Positions 1-8,606 of a stretch of DNA of 52,557 bases are shown here, piece by piece. Source of the stretch: Hymenobacter psychrotolerans DSM 18569 (GTDB lineage Bacteria > Bacteroidota > Bacteroidia > Cytophagales > Hymenobacteraceae); contig NZ_FRAS01000027.1 of NCBI RefSeq assembly GCF_900142395.1, positions 1 through 52,557 of the forward strand, given 5' to 3'. The position numbers were made by a program, and so were the translations under genes. Each line of letters starts with the position of its first letter. Position 1 is the first letter of the stretch. The notes under the pieces are model-generated. The model worked only from the letters and a program-made list of their open reading frames with translations, was not told the origin of the DNA and did no database searches.

Positions 1-466
1 TTTGACCGCCGCCACGGCCGTTGGGTACGCCGCCGGGCCTGGGTGCTGCCGCTGGGCGAGGAATTGGCCGGATTGCGCACCTGGCCCGGCTTGCGGGCCA
101 TCATCGCGGTCGAAACCATTCGGCAGGTGCAGCACCAGCCAGGCACGCACGTCGAGTGGCGCTACTACCTAAGCAGTTGCCCCGATGCCCCCGCCGTGCT
201 CATCCAAGCCATCCGCCGCCACTGGGCCATCGAAAACAGCCTGCATTGGGTGCTGGATGTCGTCTTTCGCGAGGATGAGGCCCGCAGTCGCGACCAGGTA
301 GCGACCCGCAACTTTGCTGTTTTGCGCAAGCTGGCTTTCAACCTCCTGCAGCAGGGAAAACATCAGCCTGGGAGCCTGCGGGCCCGACGACGGAACGCGG
401 GCTGGAACGATAACTGTGGTACTCCCCAAAAGTTGGACAGTTTAGATGGGCTAGCTTAGCCCATGT

Positions 467-751
467 ATGAACCCCAAACGCACCCGTCGCCGCTTCACGG
501 CCGAGTTCAAGGCCGAGGTGGCCTTGGCCGCTCTGACCGAGCGGCAGCCGTTGGCCGAGTTGGCCACGCGCTACCAGCTTTCCGTCAGCCAGATTACGCG
601 CTGGAAGCAGCAGTTGCGCGAGCAGGCGGCGCAGGTCTTTGCCGAGCCGGCCAACGCGGCTCCGGTCGCTCCCGACGTCGAGCCGCTTTACGCCGCCATT
701 GGCAAGCTGCAGATGGAAAACCAGCTGCTAAAAAAAATGCAGCGCCCGTGA
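467..751 (+). CDS. IS3 OrfA (transposase HTH subunit)
   Basis: A 94-residue basic protein with the usual IS3 OrfA layout: N-terminal basic segment (MNPKRTRRRFTAEFKAEVA), an HTH around residues 20-50 (LAELATRYQLSVSQITRWKQ), and a C-terminal leucine-rich helix (IGKLQMENQLLKKMQ) that would multimerise. It binds the terminal repeats. An A8 run near 730-737, just before its TGA stop, is a typical -1 slippage site that would fuse OrfA to the OrfB frame. The OrfB frame is offset by -1, as this requires. Confidence 0.9.
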   Translation: MNPKRTRRRFTAEFKAEVALAALTERQPLAELATRYQLSVSQITRWKQQLREQAAQVFAEPANAAPVAPDVEPLYAAIGKLQMENQLLKKMQRP

Positions 752-1620
752 GCCGCGCCGCCCAACGCGTGCTCGTGCAGGCCAGCGCCGAAGGCAGCGT
801 GGCGGCCCGCTGCCAAGCCGTGGGCCTGGCGCGCAGCAGCTACTACTACCGCCCGTGCGGGGAAAGCGCCTTCAACTTGCAGCTCATGCGTCTCTTGGAC
901 GAGGAGTACACCCGCCACAGCTTCAAGGGCGTGCTGGGCATGCGCGACCATTTGCGCCTGCACGGCCACCCCGTCAACGAGAAGCGCATACGCCGGCTGC
1001 TGCGCCTGATGGGCCTGCAGGCGGTCTACCCCAAGCCGCGCCTCTCGGCGCCGGGCGAAGGCGTCACCCGTTACCCGTACCTGTTGCGCGAGCGGGTGAT
1101 TACGGCGCCGAACGAGGTGTGGAGCACCGACATCACCTACATCCCCATGGCCCGCGGCTTTCTCTACCTGGTGGCCGTGCTCGACTGGCACTCGCGCTAC
1201 GTGCTCAGCTGGGAACTGAGCAACACGCTGGACGTAGGCTTTTGCCTCGCCGCCCTGACCACAGCCCTGCGCCAGCAGCCGGCCCCGCACATCTTCAACT
1301 CCGACCAAGGCAGTCAGTTCACCAGCGCCGCCTTCGAGCAAGCACTGCGGGCGGCCGGTTGCCAGATCAGCCGCGACGGCCGGGGCCGGGCTACCGACAA
1401 CGCCTTCGTCGAGCGGCTCTGGCGCTCCGTGAAGTGGGAGTGCGTTTACCTCAGCCCGGCCGACGACGGCCACCACCTCTACCAGCAGCTGCAGGCCTAC
1501 TTCACCTACTACAACCACCACCGCCCCTACCAGGCACTCAAAGGCCAAACGCCCGCCACCATCTACACGCAAACCCCTACCTTCAACCCCGAACCAATTT
1601 GCTTAACCACCCCCGTCTAA
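748..1620 (+). CDS. IS3 OrfB (DDE transposase)
   Basis: The catalytic subunit, about 290 residues if counted from the GTG at 748, which overlaps the OrfA stop as GTGA. More likely it is expressed mainly as an OrfAB fusion after -1 frameshifting on the A8 run. It carries an HTH_21-like segment (CQAVGLARSSYYY) and an rve integrase core with the DDE residues in STDITYIP, FNSDQGSQFTS and NAFVERLWRSVKWE. It ends YNHHRPYQALKGQTPATIY, as usual in IS3. The frame stays open upstream of 748 but there it only overlaps OrfA, so that stretch is not a separate protein. Confidence 0.92.
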   Translation: MSRAAQRVLVQASAEGSVAARCQAVGLARSSYYYRPCGESAFNLQLMRLLDEEYTRHSFKGVLGMRDHLRLHGHPVNEKRIRRLLRLMGLQAVYPKPRLSAPGEGVTRYPYLLRERVITAPNEVWSTDITYIPMARGFLYLVAVLDWHSRYVLSWELSNTLDVGFCLAALTTALRQQPAPHIFNSDQGSQFTSAAFEQALRAAGCQISRDGRGRATDNAFVERLWRSVKWECVYLSPADDGHHLYQQLQAYFTYYNHHRPYQALKGQTPATIYTQTPTFNPEPICLTTPV

Positions 1621-1788
1621 ACTGTCCAGGTTTTGGGGAGTAGTACAAACTACATGACTCAGCTCCTAACCCGCGCCCGCCAAAACGGCCGGGCAACGGC
1701 TCCTTAAATTTGATGCGTAAGCCCTGGAGGCGGACTACCACCAAACGGTCAACTTTTTTCAGGACGAGTCAAAAAAAGGAGGGTGGTC

Positions 1789-1922
1789 GGAAAACGCCCC
1801 TTTTCCGGTACCACCGGGCGCTGCCTAAGATCACGCCCCTAACCCAGCGAATGACGGTACCGGAAACTGGTTTCCGCAATCAAGATACCGTAAATTCGCA
1901 TTTCGCCTCTTTCCGGTACCGT
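1789..1922 (+). promoter_or_regulatory. Palindromic region upstream of resolvase, possible res site
   Basis: The 230-bp gap before the resolvase holds an inverted repeat GGAAAA-CGCCCC-TTTTCC (1789-1806) running into a GGTACC core (to 1812). It also holds a perfect 13-bp inverted pair, ACGGTACCGGAAA (1854-1866) and TTTCCGGTACCGT (1910-1922). Three GGTACC-centred sites upstream of a serine recombinase gene resemble the three subsites of a res site. They could also be operator sites for autoregulation. The remainder of 1708-1938 shows no coding signal. Confidence 0.55.
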
Positions 1923-1938
1923 TCACCCTCCTTTTACT

Positions 1939-2568
1939 ATGAAGAAACTCGGCTACGCCCGCGTCAGCACCCAGGAACAAGTGCTCGACCTGCAACTCGA
2001 CGCCTTGCGCCACGCCGGCTGCGACGATATCTATACGGACACCGTTTCGGGGGTGCAGGCCCACAAGCCCAATTGGGAAAAACTGCTGGCGTATGCGCGA
2101 GCGGGGGATACCATCGTCATCTGGCGGCTCGACAGGCTGGGCCGCTCCACCAAGCACCTGATTGAAGTGGTTGAGGACCTGAGCCGTCGGCAGCTGCATT
2201 TGATTTCGCTGCACGACCCCATCGACACGACCTCGCCGGGCGGCCAGCTCGTGTTCCAGATTTTTTGCGCCCTGGCCGAGCACGAGCGCAACGTCCTCGT
2301 GCAGCGCACCCGCGCCGGGCTGCAGGCGGCGCGTGCCCGCGGCCGCCAGGGCGGACGGCCCCCGGGCTTGGCCCCACGCTACCAAAAAGTGGCCCCCGCC
2401 GTCAAGGAACTCTACGAGGCCGGCCAGCAGTCCACCCGCCAGCTGATGGCCTACTTCCAGATTGGCTCCCGCCGCACGCTCTACAAAATCCTGCGCTTTG
2501 CTGGCTGCCAGATTAATGAAAAGTCCATGGTGCCTACCAGCAAGGCGGGCGACGAGGCCTTACCGTAA
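1939..2568 (+). CDS. Serine recombinase (resolvase/invertase family)
   Basis: A 209-residue serine recombinase. The catalytic serine is S10 in GYARVSTQEQ. The family arginines lie in VIWRLDRLGRS, and the conserved AEHERNVLVQRTRAGLQAA helix is present. A basic linker (ARGRQGGRPPG) leads to a C-terminal HTH (STRQLMAYFQIGSRRTLYKIL) whose second helix fits the family loosely. The length is close to Tn3/Tn21 resolvases, with about 20 extra C-terminal residues. No transposase gene is adjacent in the window, so it may be a plasmid multimer-resolution enzyme or the remnant of a transposon. The likely start is ATG 1939, directly after TCCTTTTACT, with no strong Shine-Dalgarno sequence, as is usual in Bacteroidota. 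Confidence 0.9.
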   Translation: MKKLGYARVSTQEQVLDLQLDALRHAGCDDIYTDTVSGVQAHKPNWEKLLAYARAGDTIVIWRLDRLGRSTKHLIEVVEDLSRRQLHLISLHDPIDTTSPGGQLVFQIFCALAEHERNVLVQRTRAGLQAARARGRQGGRPPGLAPRYQKVAPAVKELYEAGQQSTRQLMAYFQIGSRRTLYKILRFAGCQINEKSMVPTSKAGDEALP

Positions 2569-2691
2569 TTCTTTGTCCAGTCACTAACTCAACCCCGAAT
2601 TGAACGTATGAAGCCGCCTTATTACAAGAATACTACATGGCAAGATTTCCTCTTCACTTCGTGACAAGAGAGATTAGTGTTAGCTGCAAGA

Positions 2692-5007
2692 CTACCGGAG
2701 CACCTCTACCCAGCCTTTGACCTGCTGAGTGGACTGCGCGTGACGGAGTAAGTAAAAATACGTTCCATCCGCTAAGCCATCGGCACTCCAGTTCTGCTGG
2801 TAATTGGAAGTCTCATACACTTGTTTGCCCCACCGGTTATAAATAACGAGTGACCAAGGCACAGTACCAAGCCCTGTTACTTGTAGAGCGTCATTCTTCC
2901 CATCTCCATTCGGCGTGATGATGTTTGGAACGAATACGCTTTGGCGGCATTCATACAACCGAACGAGGATTGTGTCAGTGGCGCTACAGAAATCGGTAGA
3001 AACTCTCACCCAATAACGGCCGGAACGGTCGGGGGTGAACGTGGCCCCAGTAGAGCCGTCCTGCCACCGATACCGGACGCCGGGCAGGGTTGCGTCAAGC
3101 ATGAAAGGCTGCTCTGGCGTACTGCACAAAGTGGTATCCCGGCCTAAATAGACAGTCGGAGGATCCAGGTAGAAAACCCTTACGGAATCTCGCGTACTGC
3201 ACCCGGCCCCATTGGTGCCTTCAACCCAGTAAATACCAGGCTGATTTACAATTAAGGCGGAAGTTGTCACTCCATTTTGCCATCGGTAGCGTGTCCCTAG
3301 CTCAACCAACCGGGGCTGAAGCATTACCGAGGTCCCCACGCAGAGAACCGTATCAGCGCCTAACCGGACTCGAGGTACAGGTGCTGCCCGTATGCGTAGT
3401 GAGTCGCGGGTAGTACAGCCTGCTGCGCTAGTGACATCAACCCAATACCAACCAGTCCGGTCTGTGGTAATGGTAGCAGTAGTGGAACCATCCTGCCACC
3501 GGTAAGTGGCACCAACAGTTGTTGCATTCAATGTAAGCCTGCTGCCGGGGCACAGCGAAGTATCACGTCCGATGTTTACCTGCGGTAGAGGGAACACATC
3601 TACGTAGCGTCGCAAGGTGGAGATGTAGCCCCCCGGCAGTGACAAGGTAAGACTTACCAAATAACGCCCTGGAGCGGAATAGGTGTGCGTGGGTGCTAAT
3701 AGGGAGGAGAGATTGCGGGGTCCGGACGCAGGATCCCCAAAATCCCACCTGACTGAATCAGGGGCATAGCTAGCCGGGAAGGCAAACGCAATAGGAGAGT
3801 TTTGGCACTTCCCTTTTAGGGTAAAGTGCCATAGGTCGCGCTGCACATAGGAAGGCAAACCTAGGGCAGACCGACGCCCGTTCAGGCTCACGCCTTGGTT
3901 TATATAGGCGCATGCCGTACCCAAGCTGTTTGGTTCCGTGATTACGCTCACGGCCTGGACGGTAGTGTTGGTGAGTGCCACGTAAATGCGACCATCCGGG
4001 CCGAGCTGTAGGGCACTGGGCGTACTGCCTGCTTGCCCCGGTGCCACCGGAATCGGCACCACCGAGGCACCTATATTGGCCGCAGTGAGGTCGTACTGGA
4101 AAAGCGCCCCAAAAAACGGGTCGGTCACGTACAGCCGGGTGCCGTCTGGCGAGAACTCCACCCCGTAGCTGGCGATACGGGCTGGAGGCAGCACCACTGG
4201 GTTGCTAATGCGACCAGTGGCCGGATCGAAGTCTAGCAATTCGACGCTGGGAATGCCTTGGGTCTGCTGGGGGTTGACGGTCCCGGCAGCTAGGGCGAGG
4301 CGACGTCCGTTCGGCGAGGCCTTAAGTTGGCCGATGGCCTGCACCCGCTGGTGAACAAACCCGTCGCGGCTCAGCACCGGCAAACTCACTACTCCCTGAG
4401 CGGTTAGCAGATAGACAAAGCACACGTCAGTATCGCGCTCGTGGCCAATCACCCACAGGTCGCGGCCGTTTGCATGAGGTACAGCAGCCACCCGCTCTGT
4501 GGAGGTTGGGTGCAGCAACACGTCGCGGCGGACCACCTCGCCCAATCCGCCCTGCCGGTCCATCTCCACAACAGAATAGCGGAATCCTGCACCTTGGCTT
4601 ACCTCATCCGGCGAGAACAGATAATATACAGAGCGGCTGCCCGGTTGGGCCACCACTAGGCACTGCGTGGTAGATGTGTTACCCCGCAGACTGGCGCCGC
4701 CCGCCATCACTTGGTGCTGCCGGTTCCAGACGGTAACCCCATTGGTATAGAACAGCAGGTTGCCAAGGCTATCTGCCCTGCTGCTGCATCCTTCATCCGA
4801 ATCAAGAGCCCCGTTGGTCAGAGCCACGGGCTCCCCGGCCCGAAAGTCTAGGCCGGCCTGTCGCCCAAAGTACCATTGCGATGCCTCCAGCTGGGCGTGG
4901 GCGCACCAGCTCAGCAAAACGCCTAGTCCCGTAAGCAAGCAGCGCCGCAGACAGGAAACCACTCCATGGGGCAGGGCCAACAACAGCTTTGCGCAGGTCG
5001 GAAGCAT
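2692..5007 (-). CDS. T9SS-secreted gliding-motility-type protein with PKD and Ig-like repeats
   Basis: A 771-residue secreted protein. It has an N-terminal signal peptide (hydrophobic GLGVLLSWCAHAQ), then a region of about 350 residues that looks like a beta-propeller-type repeat domain (WYFGRQAGLDF, LLFYTNGVTVWNR, LKASPNGRRLA, FSPDGTRLYVTDP). A PKD-like domain follows near residues 405-465 (VRWDFGDPASG, APTHTYSAPGRYLVSL). Then come three tandem Ig-like repeats with the signature LGxDTxLC...YRWQ(D/N)G. The C-terminus is a CHU_C / type-B T9SS sorting domain (PNIITPNGDGKNDALQV, VIYNRWGKQVYE, WVEVLR). It is exported by the type IX system to the cell surface or medium. The substrate is unknown. 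Confidence 0.88.
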   Translation of the reverse strand: MLPTCAKLLLALPHGVVSCLRRCLLTGLGVLLSWCAHAQLEASQWYFGRQAGLDFRAGEPVALTNGALDSDEGCSSRADSLGNLLFYTNGVTVWNRQHQVMAGGASLRGNTSTTQCLVVAQPGSRSVYYLFSPDEVSQGAGFRYSVVEMDRQGGLGEVVRRDVLLHPTSTERVAAVPHANGRDLWVIGHERDTDVCFVYLLTAQGVVSLPVLSRDGFVHQRVQAIGQLKASPNGRRLALAAGTVNPQQTQGIPSVELLDFDPATGRISNPVVLPPARIASYGVEFSPDGTRLYVTDPFFGALFQYDLTAANIGASVVPIPVAPGQAGSTPSALQLGPDGRIYVALTNTTVQAVSVITEPNSLGTACAYINQGVSLNGRRSALGLPSYVQRDLWHFTLKGKCQNSPIAFAFPASYAPDSVRWDFGDPASGPRNLSSLLAPTHTYSAPGRYLVSLTLSLPGGYISTLRRYVDVFPLPQVNIGRDTSLCPGSRLTLNATTVGATYRWQDGSTTATITTDRTGWYWVDVTSAAGCTTRDSLRIRAAPVPRVRLGADTVLCVGTSVMLQPRLVELGTRYRWQNGVTTSALIVNQPGIYWVEGTNGAGCSTRDSVRVFYLDPPTVYLGRDTTLCSTPEQPFMLDATLPGVRYRWQDGSTGATFTPDRSGRYWVRVSTDFCSATDTILVRLYECRQSVFVPNIITPNGDGKNDALQVTGLGTVPWSLVIYNRWGKQVYETSNYQQNWSADGLADGTYFYLLRHAQSTQQVKGWVEVLR

Positions 5008-5027
5008 TAGTTCGTCGGACTGGGATG

Positions 5028-5468
5028 TTAGCGGCGCTTGACAACAAGCACCACACGCTTATCCTTTTTTGCTACGTCCGTCGTTTTCGGGTAGGGTGTG
5101 ACTTCCTGCAGCACGATTGTATACTGTCGCCCGTTGGCCTGCACCGCCGTCGAATCGACACTACTGGAGCGCCCTTCCAGTTGCAAGGTTAAGACCTGAC
5201 CCGTGCCGTTCTGGTCCCGGACGCCAAGCACGGTTTGCACATCACCCGGTTGCAAGCAATTCACTCCCTCAGGGCAGCGGGTGTCCACCACGTCATCGAC
5301 CGTGACAGTCAGTTCCGGAGTACCCTGATTGGGCAAGGCCGCGCGTTGCTGGTAGCGCAATGTTACCGACTGGTTGAACGCCGCATCGATGCTAGGGGCC
5401 ACGGCGGCTTCTTTCTTGCATCCGGCTAGACACCAGAGGCTGGCCATCAAAATACAGAGTGATTTCAT
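5028..5468 (-). CDS. Small lipoprotein of unknown function
   Basis: The start chosen is the ATG at 5468, giving MKSLCILMASLWCLAGCKKE, a clear lipoprotein signal with lipobox LAGC. A longer open frame upstream is unlikely to be used. The mature part of about 130 residues has the pattern VTLRYQQRAALPNQG and TPELTVTVDDVVDTRCPEGVNC, with a Cys pair and a beta-rich tail ending LVVKRR. Similar small lipoproteins of Bacteroidota share the DxRCPxGxxC motif, but their function is unknown. It lies just upstream of, and in the same direction as, the T9SS protein gene (20-bp gap), so the two may be co-transcribed. Confidence 0.75.
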   Translation of the reverse strand: MKSLCILMASLWCLAGCKKEAAVAPSIDAAFNQSVTLRYQQRAALPNQGTPELTVTVDDVVDTRCPEGVNCLQPGDVQTVLGVRDQNGTGQVLTLQLEGRSSSVDSTAVQANGRQYTIVLQEVTPYPKTTDVAKKDKRVVLVVKRR

Positions 5469-5556
5469 ATGAGCGGGGGTTAATTGAAGCCATTGACCTG
5501 GCTTCAAAAGCGTGATTTATTTCCGGTGATAATGGTTGCGTCGCCGGTCTAGCTGG

Positions 5557-5607
5557 TAACTTATAAGTACCACCACGCATGATTTACGCGGCAGTACTTA
5601 TAAGTTA
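5557..5607. repeat. Perfect 14-bp inverted repeat in intergenic gap
   Basis: TAACTTATAAGTAC (5557-5570) and GTACTTATAAGTTA (5594-5607) are perfect inverted repeats around a 23-bp loop. Each arm also contains the 10-bp palindrome ACTTATAAGT. They lie between the end of the M4 protease gene and the start of the small lipoprotein gene, both leftward. The repeat could be a terminator-like hairpin for the protease transcript or a pair of operator sites for the lipoprotein gene. There is no following T-tract, so an operator or recombination function is as likely. Confidence 0.6.
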
Positions 5608-5636
5608 ACGCGCTTTAGCGAGAAGCCAGCCAATTC

Positions 5637-8012
5637 CTAACGGCTAATCTGAATGCGTTTTGCCGTCGTACCCGATGTCGTCGCGATGGTTACGATAAAG
5701 GAGCCAGCTGGTAGCTGGGACACATCAAGAGAAACCATTCGCTGCCCAGGCGCAACTTGCTGAATGTGGAGTGTTCGACCCAGCATGTCCTTAATGCTGA
5801 CCGTAGTAGGAGTAGCGGTTGGTACAGCCAGGTCCAAGGTCATGAAGGCGTCAGCCGGATTGGGGAAAACAGCAACCTCTTGGCCGGTCGCCCCGCCACT
5901 TGCCGCTTGCTGCTGCCGCTGCTGAACCTGTATTTCACATATCTGCCCCGGCGGGCAATAGGGAGGCTGGGGATTGCATATTAGGGTGCTGAGCGAATAG
6001 TAGCGCCAAACGTTGGCTGCCGGATTTGGGTACTGAACGTAAACACTGAGCGTGGCCGCATCAGCATACGAGGGTATCTGGGTTAAAACGGCATAATCCA
6101 CTTGCCCGATTTGCGAGAAACCGAAAGCTGGGTTATCAACCGACCAGGTCTTCGTGGCTCCCGGTGAGGTTTGCACCCGGTACTCAGCGTATACACTGGA
6201 CCCATTCTCGACGCAAAACTGCGGGGAGCCAGTGATTTGGGCGGCGCAATTAGGGGATGTACTGCTCCCGACGCCCACGGCTGCCCAAGCGTTAGTAGTG
6301 GCAATAACCTCGATCGAGCAGGCCCCGTACAGATCTGTCGCGGCCTGAATGGCTCCGGCACGTGCGTTGGCGTAGTTTGAATTAGACCCCAGATAGCGGG
6401 TGAGGTTACGGTAGGCAATACGGGCCGCCTTGTCCTCACCGATTGCGGGAATGTAAACACCGGAGCTAGGTGCTGCCCCTACTGAGAGCAGATAGAACCA
6501 GCGATTCTGCACACCACCATTCCGATGCGGTCCACCGCCGAAATCCCAGCCATCTCCTTGATACACCTGTGCTTGTGAGGTGAACGGATCCACCTCGCGA
6601 GCGAAAGCGCGCCCCAATCCGGCATTGGCTCCTACCCGCCAGTCGTGGTTATTTGAATTGTTGTAGCGCTCGACCATTTCGCCGAAAATGTCGCCGAACG
6701 ATTCGTTGAGCGCATCTGCTTCTCCACCGTCCAGACCAGCCGAGGTTTTTACTACCCCGTGAGTGAACTCATGGGCCATGACGTCTGTCTCGGCTAAGCT
6801 TCTACCATTTGCGCCATTCCGGTACCAGCGCCCAACCACGATGTAATCGGCATCATTCAGCTGGTAGTAATAGGCATTGTTTTGGAGGTTATTCACTGCC
6901 ACGCGAATGTCACGGTTGCGATTGGCAGGCCCGTTGCGCCCATATTCGGTTTTAAAGAAGTAGTGGGCAGCTTGAACTCCGTAATGGGCCGTAGCGGCCG
7001 ACTTTGCTTTAAAATCCCAGTTCCAATTAGTGTTCAGCGCGTTGTTCTCGCTGCCACTGGCCGTAATAAAGTACCCGTTGGCAAACTCGCTGGCCGAAGA
7101 GCCTGTGCCATCACTGTATTTAGTGTAGATATAGCCCCCGCGGCAAAAGTCCTGGAGCTTAAAGTTATTTGAGTTGCTATCCCACCAAGTGCCTACATAC
7201 CGGTTGCCGTTATACCAGGTATCAACTTGATTATCTTGGCAGCTACCATTGCTCATTAACGAGGAAATCCGCAGCAAGCGGCCCGTAATAGCATCGATGT
7301 ATACCGCCTCGTAAGCTTCCGGATCCAACCGCATGATGTCAAAGCGGTAGGCTAAGCGATGGATAGTACCCTCGGCGTTACCGTCATTGGCTGTTAGGGC
7401 ATATAGTATTTGCCCCTTCGGATAATTGGTGGCTGAGGAGTCGCGCTTGGAGATGCGTAATTGTTGTTCTTGGCGCAGGTCCTGCCATAGGTATCGCTTG
7501 GCTGGAACATTGGCCAATGCCGTCGCAAGCGCCTGGCTCTCCGTCACGGCCGGAACTTGCGGGGAGGGGAGCGTCTGAACCAGTCGCCCGTTAGCGAAAA
7601 GTGACTTTTCCGCTTTTCCGTAAATACTGAAGTCTGCTCCTTGGACAGGCCATTTTCCGTGGTACTGAGTGTATCGGTAACGGGTGATGCCCAACTCGTC
7701 AGTCAACGCCTCAGTAGCTTGGAGTTCATCCGCTGATCCCAAACCAAGCGCTTCCTTGTGTTTGCCTGCAATCTCTTGGGGCTTTTCCTTTAATGTTTCC
7801 TTAAAAAGGATCCAGCCGTCAGCTCTCACCTCCTTTGCTAACTGACTGATTTTCTCTTTTGGATAGGGCGCGGTGACTCCTTTTCTGGCCTGGAACTGCG
7901 CCATACTGGAATGCACACTCAGACTTAACAAGCCACCTACCAGCAGGGTAAGTTTCGGGGGTCGGAGTGCAAACAAACGCATTGATAAACAGCATTTGGT
8001 AGAAGTAAGCAT
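5637..8012 (-). CDS. M4-family (thermolysin-like) metalloprotease with T9SS tail
   Basis: A 791-residue secreted zinc protease. The signal peptide spans about residues 11-38 (LTLLVGGLLSLSVHSSMAQ). An FTP/PepSY-type propeptide follows (GITRYRYTQYHGKWPVQGAD). The catalytic M4 domain starts near 260; the zinc-binding HEFTH is at 414-418 and the third ligand is E437 in NESFGD. A downstream histidine sits in GPHRNGGVQNRWFYLL. A type-A T9SS sorting domain (VAVFPNPADAFMTLDL ... GSFIVTIATTSG) ends the protein. All key catalytic residues are present, so it should be active after export and propeptide removal. An alternative start is the internal ATG at codon 11, which would leave a more typical signal peptide. 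Confidence 0.93.
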   Translation of the reverse strand: MLTSTKCCLSMRLFALRPPKLTLLVGGLLSLSVHSSMAQFQARKGVTAPYPKEKISQLAKEVRADGWILFKETLKEKPQEIAGKHKEALGLGSADELQATEALTDELGITRYRYTQYHGKWPVQGADFSIYGKAEKSLFANGRLVQTLPSPQVPAVTESQALATALANVPAKRYLWQDLRQEQQLRISKRDSSATNYPKGQILYALTANDGNAEGTIHRLAYRFDIMRLDPEAYEAVYIDAITGRLLRISSLMSNGSCQDNQVDTWYNGNRYVGTWWDSNSNNFKLQDFCRGGYIYTKYSDGTGSSASEFANGYFITASGSENNALNTNWNWDFKAKSAATAHYGVQAAHYFFKTEYGRNGPANRNRDIRVAVNNLQNNAYYYQLNDADYIVVGRWYRNGANGRSLAETDVMAHEFTHGVVKTSAGLDGGEADALNESFGDIFGEMVERYNNSNNHDWRVGANAGLGRAFAREVDPFTSQAQVYQGDGWDFGGGPHRNGGVQNRWFYLLSVGAAPSSGVYIPAIGEDKAARIAYRNLTRYLGSNSNYANARAGAIQAATDLYGACSIEVIATTNAWAAVGVGSSTSPNCAAQITGSPQFCVENGSSVYAEYRVQTSPGATKTWSVDNPAFGFSQIGQVDYAVLTQIPSYADAATLSVYVQYPNPAANVWRYYSLSTLICNPQPPYCPPGQICEIQVQQRQQQAASGGATGQEVAVFPNPADAFMTLDLAVPTATPTTVSIKDMLGRTLHIQQVAPGQRMVSLDVSQLPAGSFIVTIATTSGTTAKRIQISR

Positions 8013-8606
8013 GAAGGGATTGGGTTAGGGTGAAGAAAGAAATGATGAAGTTTTCAGCAAAATATTTCGACAACCCTGCTACCACTTTGCAACTTGGTAT
8101 GCAAAAACAGATGTATCAAAACACAAAAAAGCCAGCTCCGCACCTTCCTGGAGAGGAAGGCGACGCGAATGCTGGCAATAGGTGTGCAGGATAAGGGAGC
8201 GGAGTAGAGGCTCGAAAGTATTAACTATTTCTATTACAATAACTATTTCATATAAATATTTAACAACTTATTATCCTGCTACCTCATGGCTTGGTGGAGA
8301 TAAGAGCAATTATGAACTACAGAGACCGCACAATCCGCAAAAGCGATTTTTGGACCAAACTTTTAAGACAGGCCAAAGTCTAGGTGCTGGGAGCGAATGA
8401 CGTTGAGGATAGCCGGTTGGAGGGCACTGTTCACATTGGTATGGACGGATTGCCTTTACTCGTCGGTATCCTCTCAGCAGCTCTAGCTGCTTACATTAAC
8501 CAACAGTAAGCTGGCCGACCATGGAATTAGGTGGCGCACTCTGGCTCGGAAAGAAAAGCGGGTCCTGTACAACATTCGCTCAGGTCTGTTGATGAGGCTT
8601 TGCGCT
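8013..8606. other. Intergenic region, 594 bp
   Basis: No convincing protein is encoded here. The only clear structure is the strong leftward hairpin with a T-tract (8125-8176, listed separately). The stretch around 8220-8290 is AT-rich. Confidence 0.5.
8125..8176 (-). terminator. Strong rho-independent-type hairpin, leftward
   Basis: Read on the minus strand: GCCAGC (8176-8171), an inner UUCGC/GCGGA stem, CCTTCC-TCTCCA-GGAAGG (8160-8143), then GCTGGC (8136-8131), followed at once by TTTTTT. Outer and inner stems pair almost fully. It lies about 430 bp downstream of the lipoprotein gene ending at 8607 and about 110 bp upstream of the protease start. It could end the lipoprotein transcript, or be the 3' end of a small RNA or leader that starts within the gap. 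Confidence 0.65.

Larger units (their letters stand above)
415..1647 (+). mobile_element. IS3-family insertion sequence, copy 1
   Basis: A 1,233-bp element with TG...CA ends. The left end reads TGTGGTACTCCCCAAAA and the right end, reverse-complemented, reads TGTACTACTCCCCAAAA. It is flanked by a 3-bp target duplication, AAC (412-414 and 1648-1650). It holds the two overlapping reading frames usual for IS3 (OrfA, OrfB), joined at an A8 run. A second copy of exactly the same length, in the opposite orientation, lies at 19834-21066. The two differ at several amino acids, for example in the OrfA linker, so they are related but not identical copies. Each has its own target duplication. Confidence 0.95.
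1..1707 (+). pseudogene. ISAs1-family transposase, 3' part, interrupted by an IS3 element
   Basis: The reading frame is open from base 1 and encodes the C-terminal part of an ISAs1-type DDE transposase, recognised by features such as RRHWAIENSLHWVLDVVF and RNFAVLRKLAFNLLQQ. The N-terminus lies outside the window. After codon AAC (412-414) the frame runs into an IS3-family element (415-1647). The same AAC follows the element at 1648-1650, and the frame then continues as YMTQLLTRARQNGRATAP to a TAA at 1705-1707. Removing the element plus one AAC therefore restores a natural ISAs1 ending (GWNDNYMTQLL). The gene is broken by this insertion. The family call comes from recognising the conserved C-terminal motifs, without an alignment. 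Confidence 0.85.

Noticed and set aside
463..1620. A single 385-residue transposase
   Set aside because: Its first 95 codons overlap OrfA in another frame and make no protein sense; OrfB is reached by frameshift or the GTG at 748. The same holds for 19861-21018.
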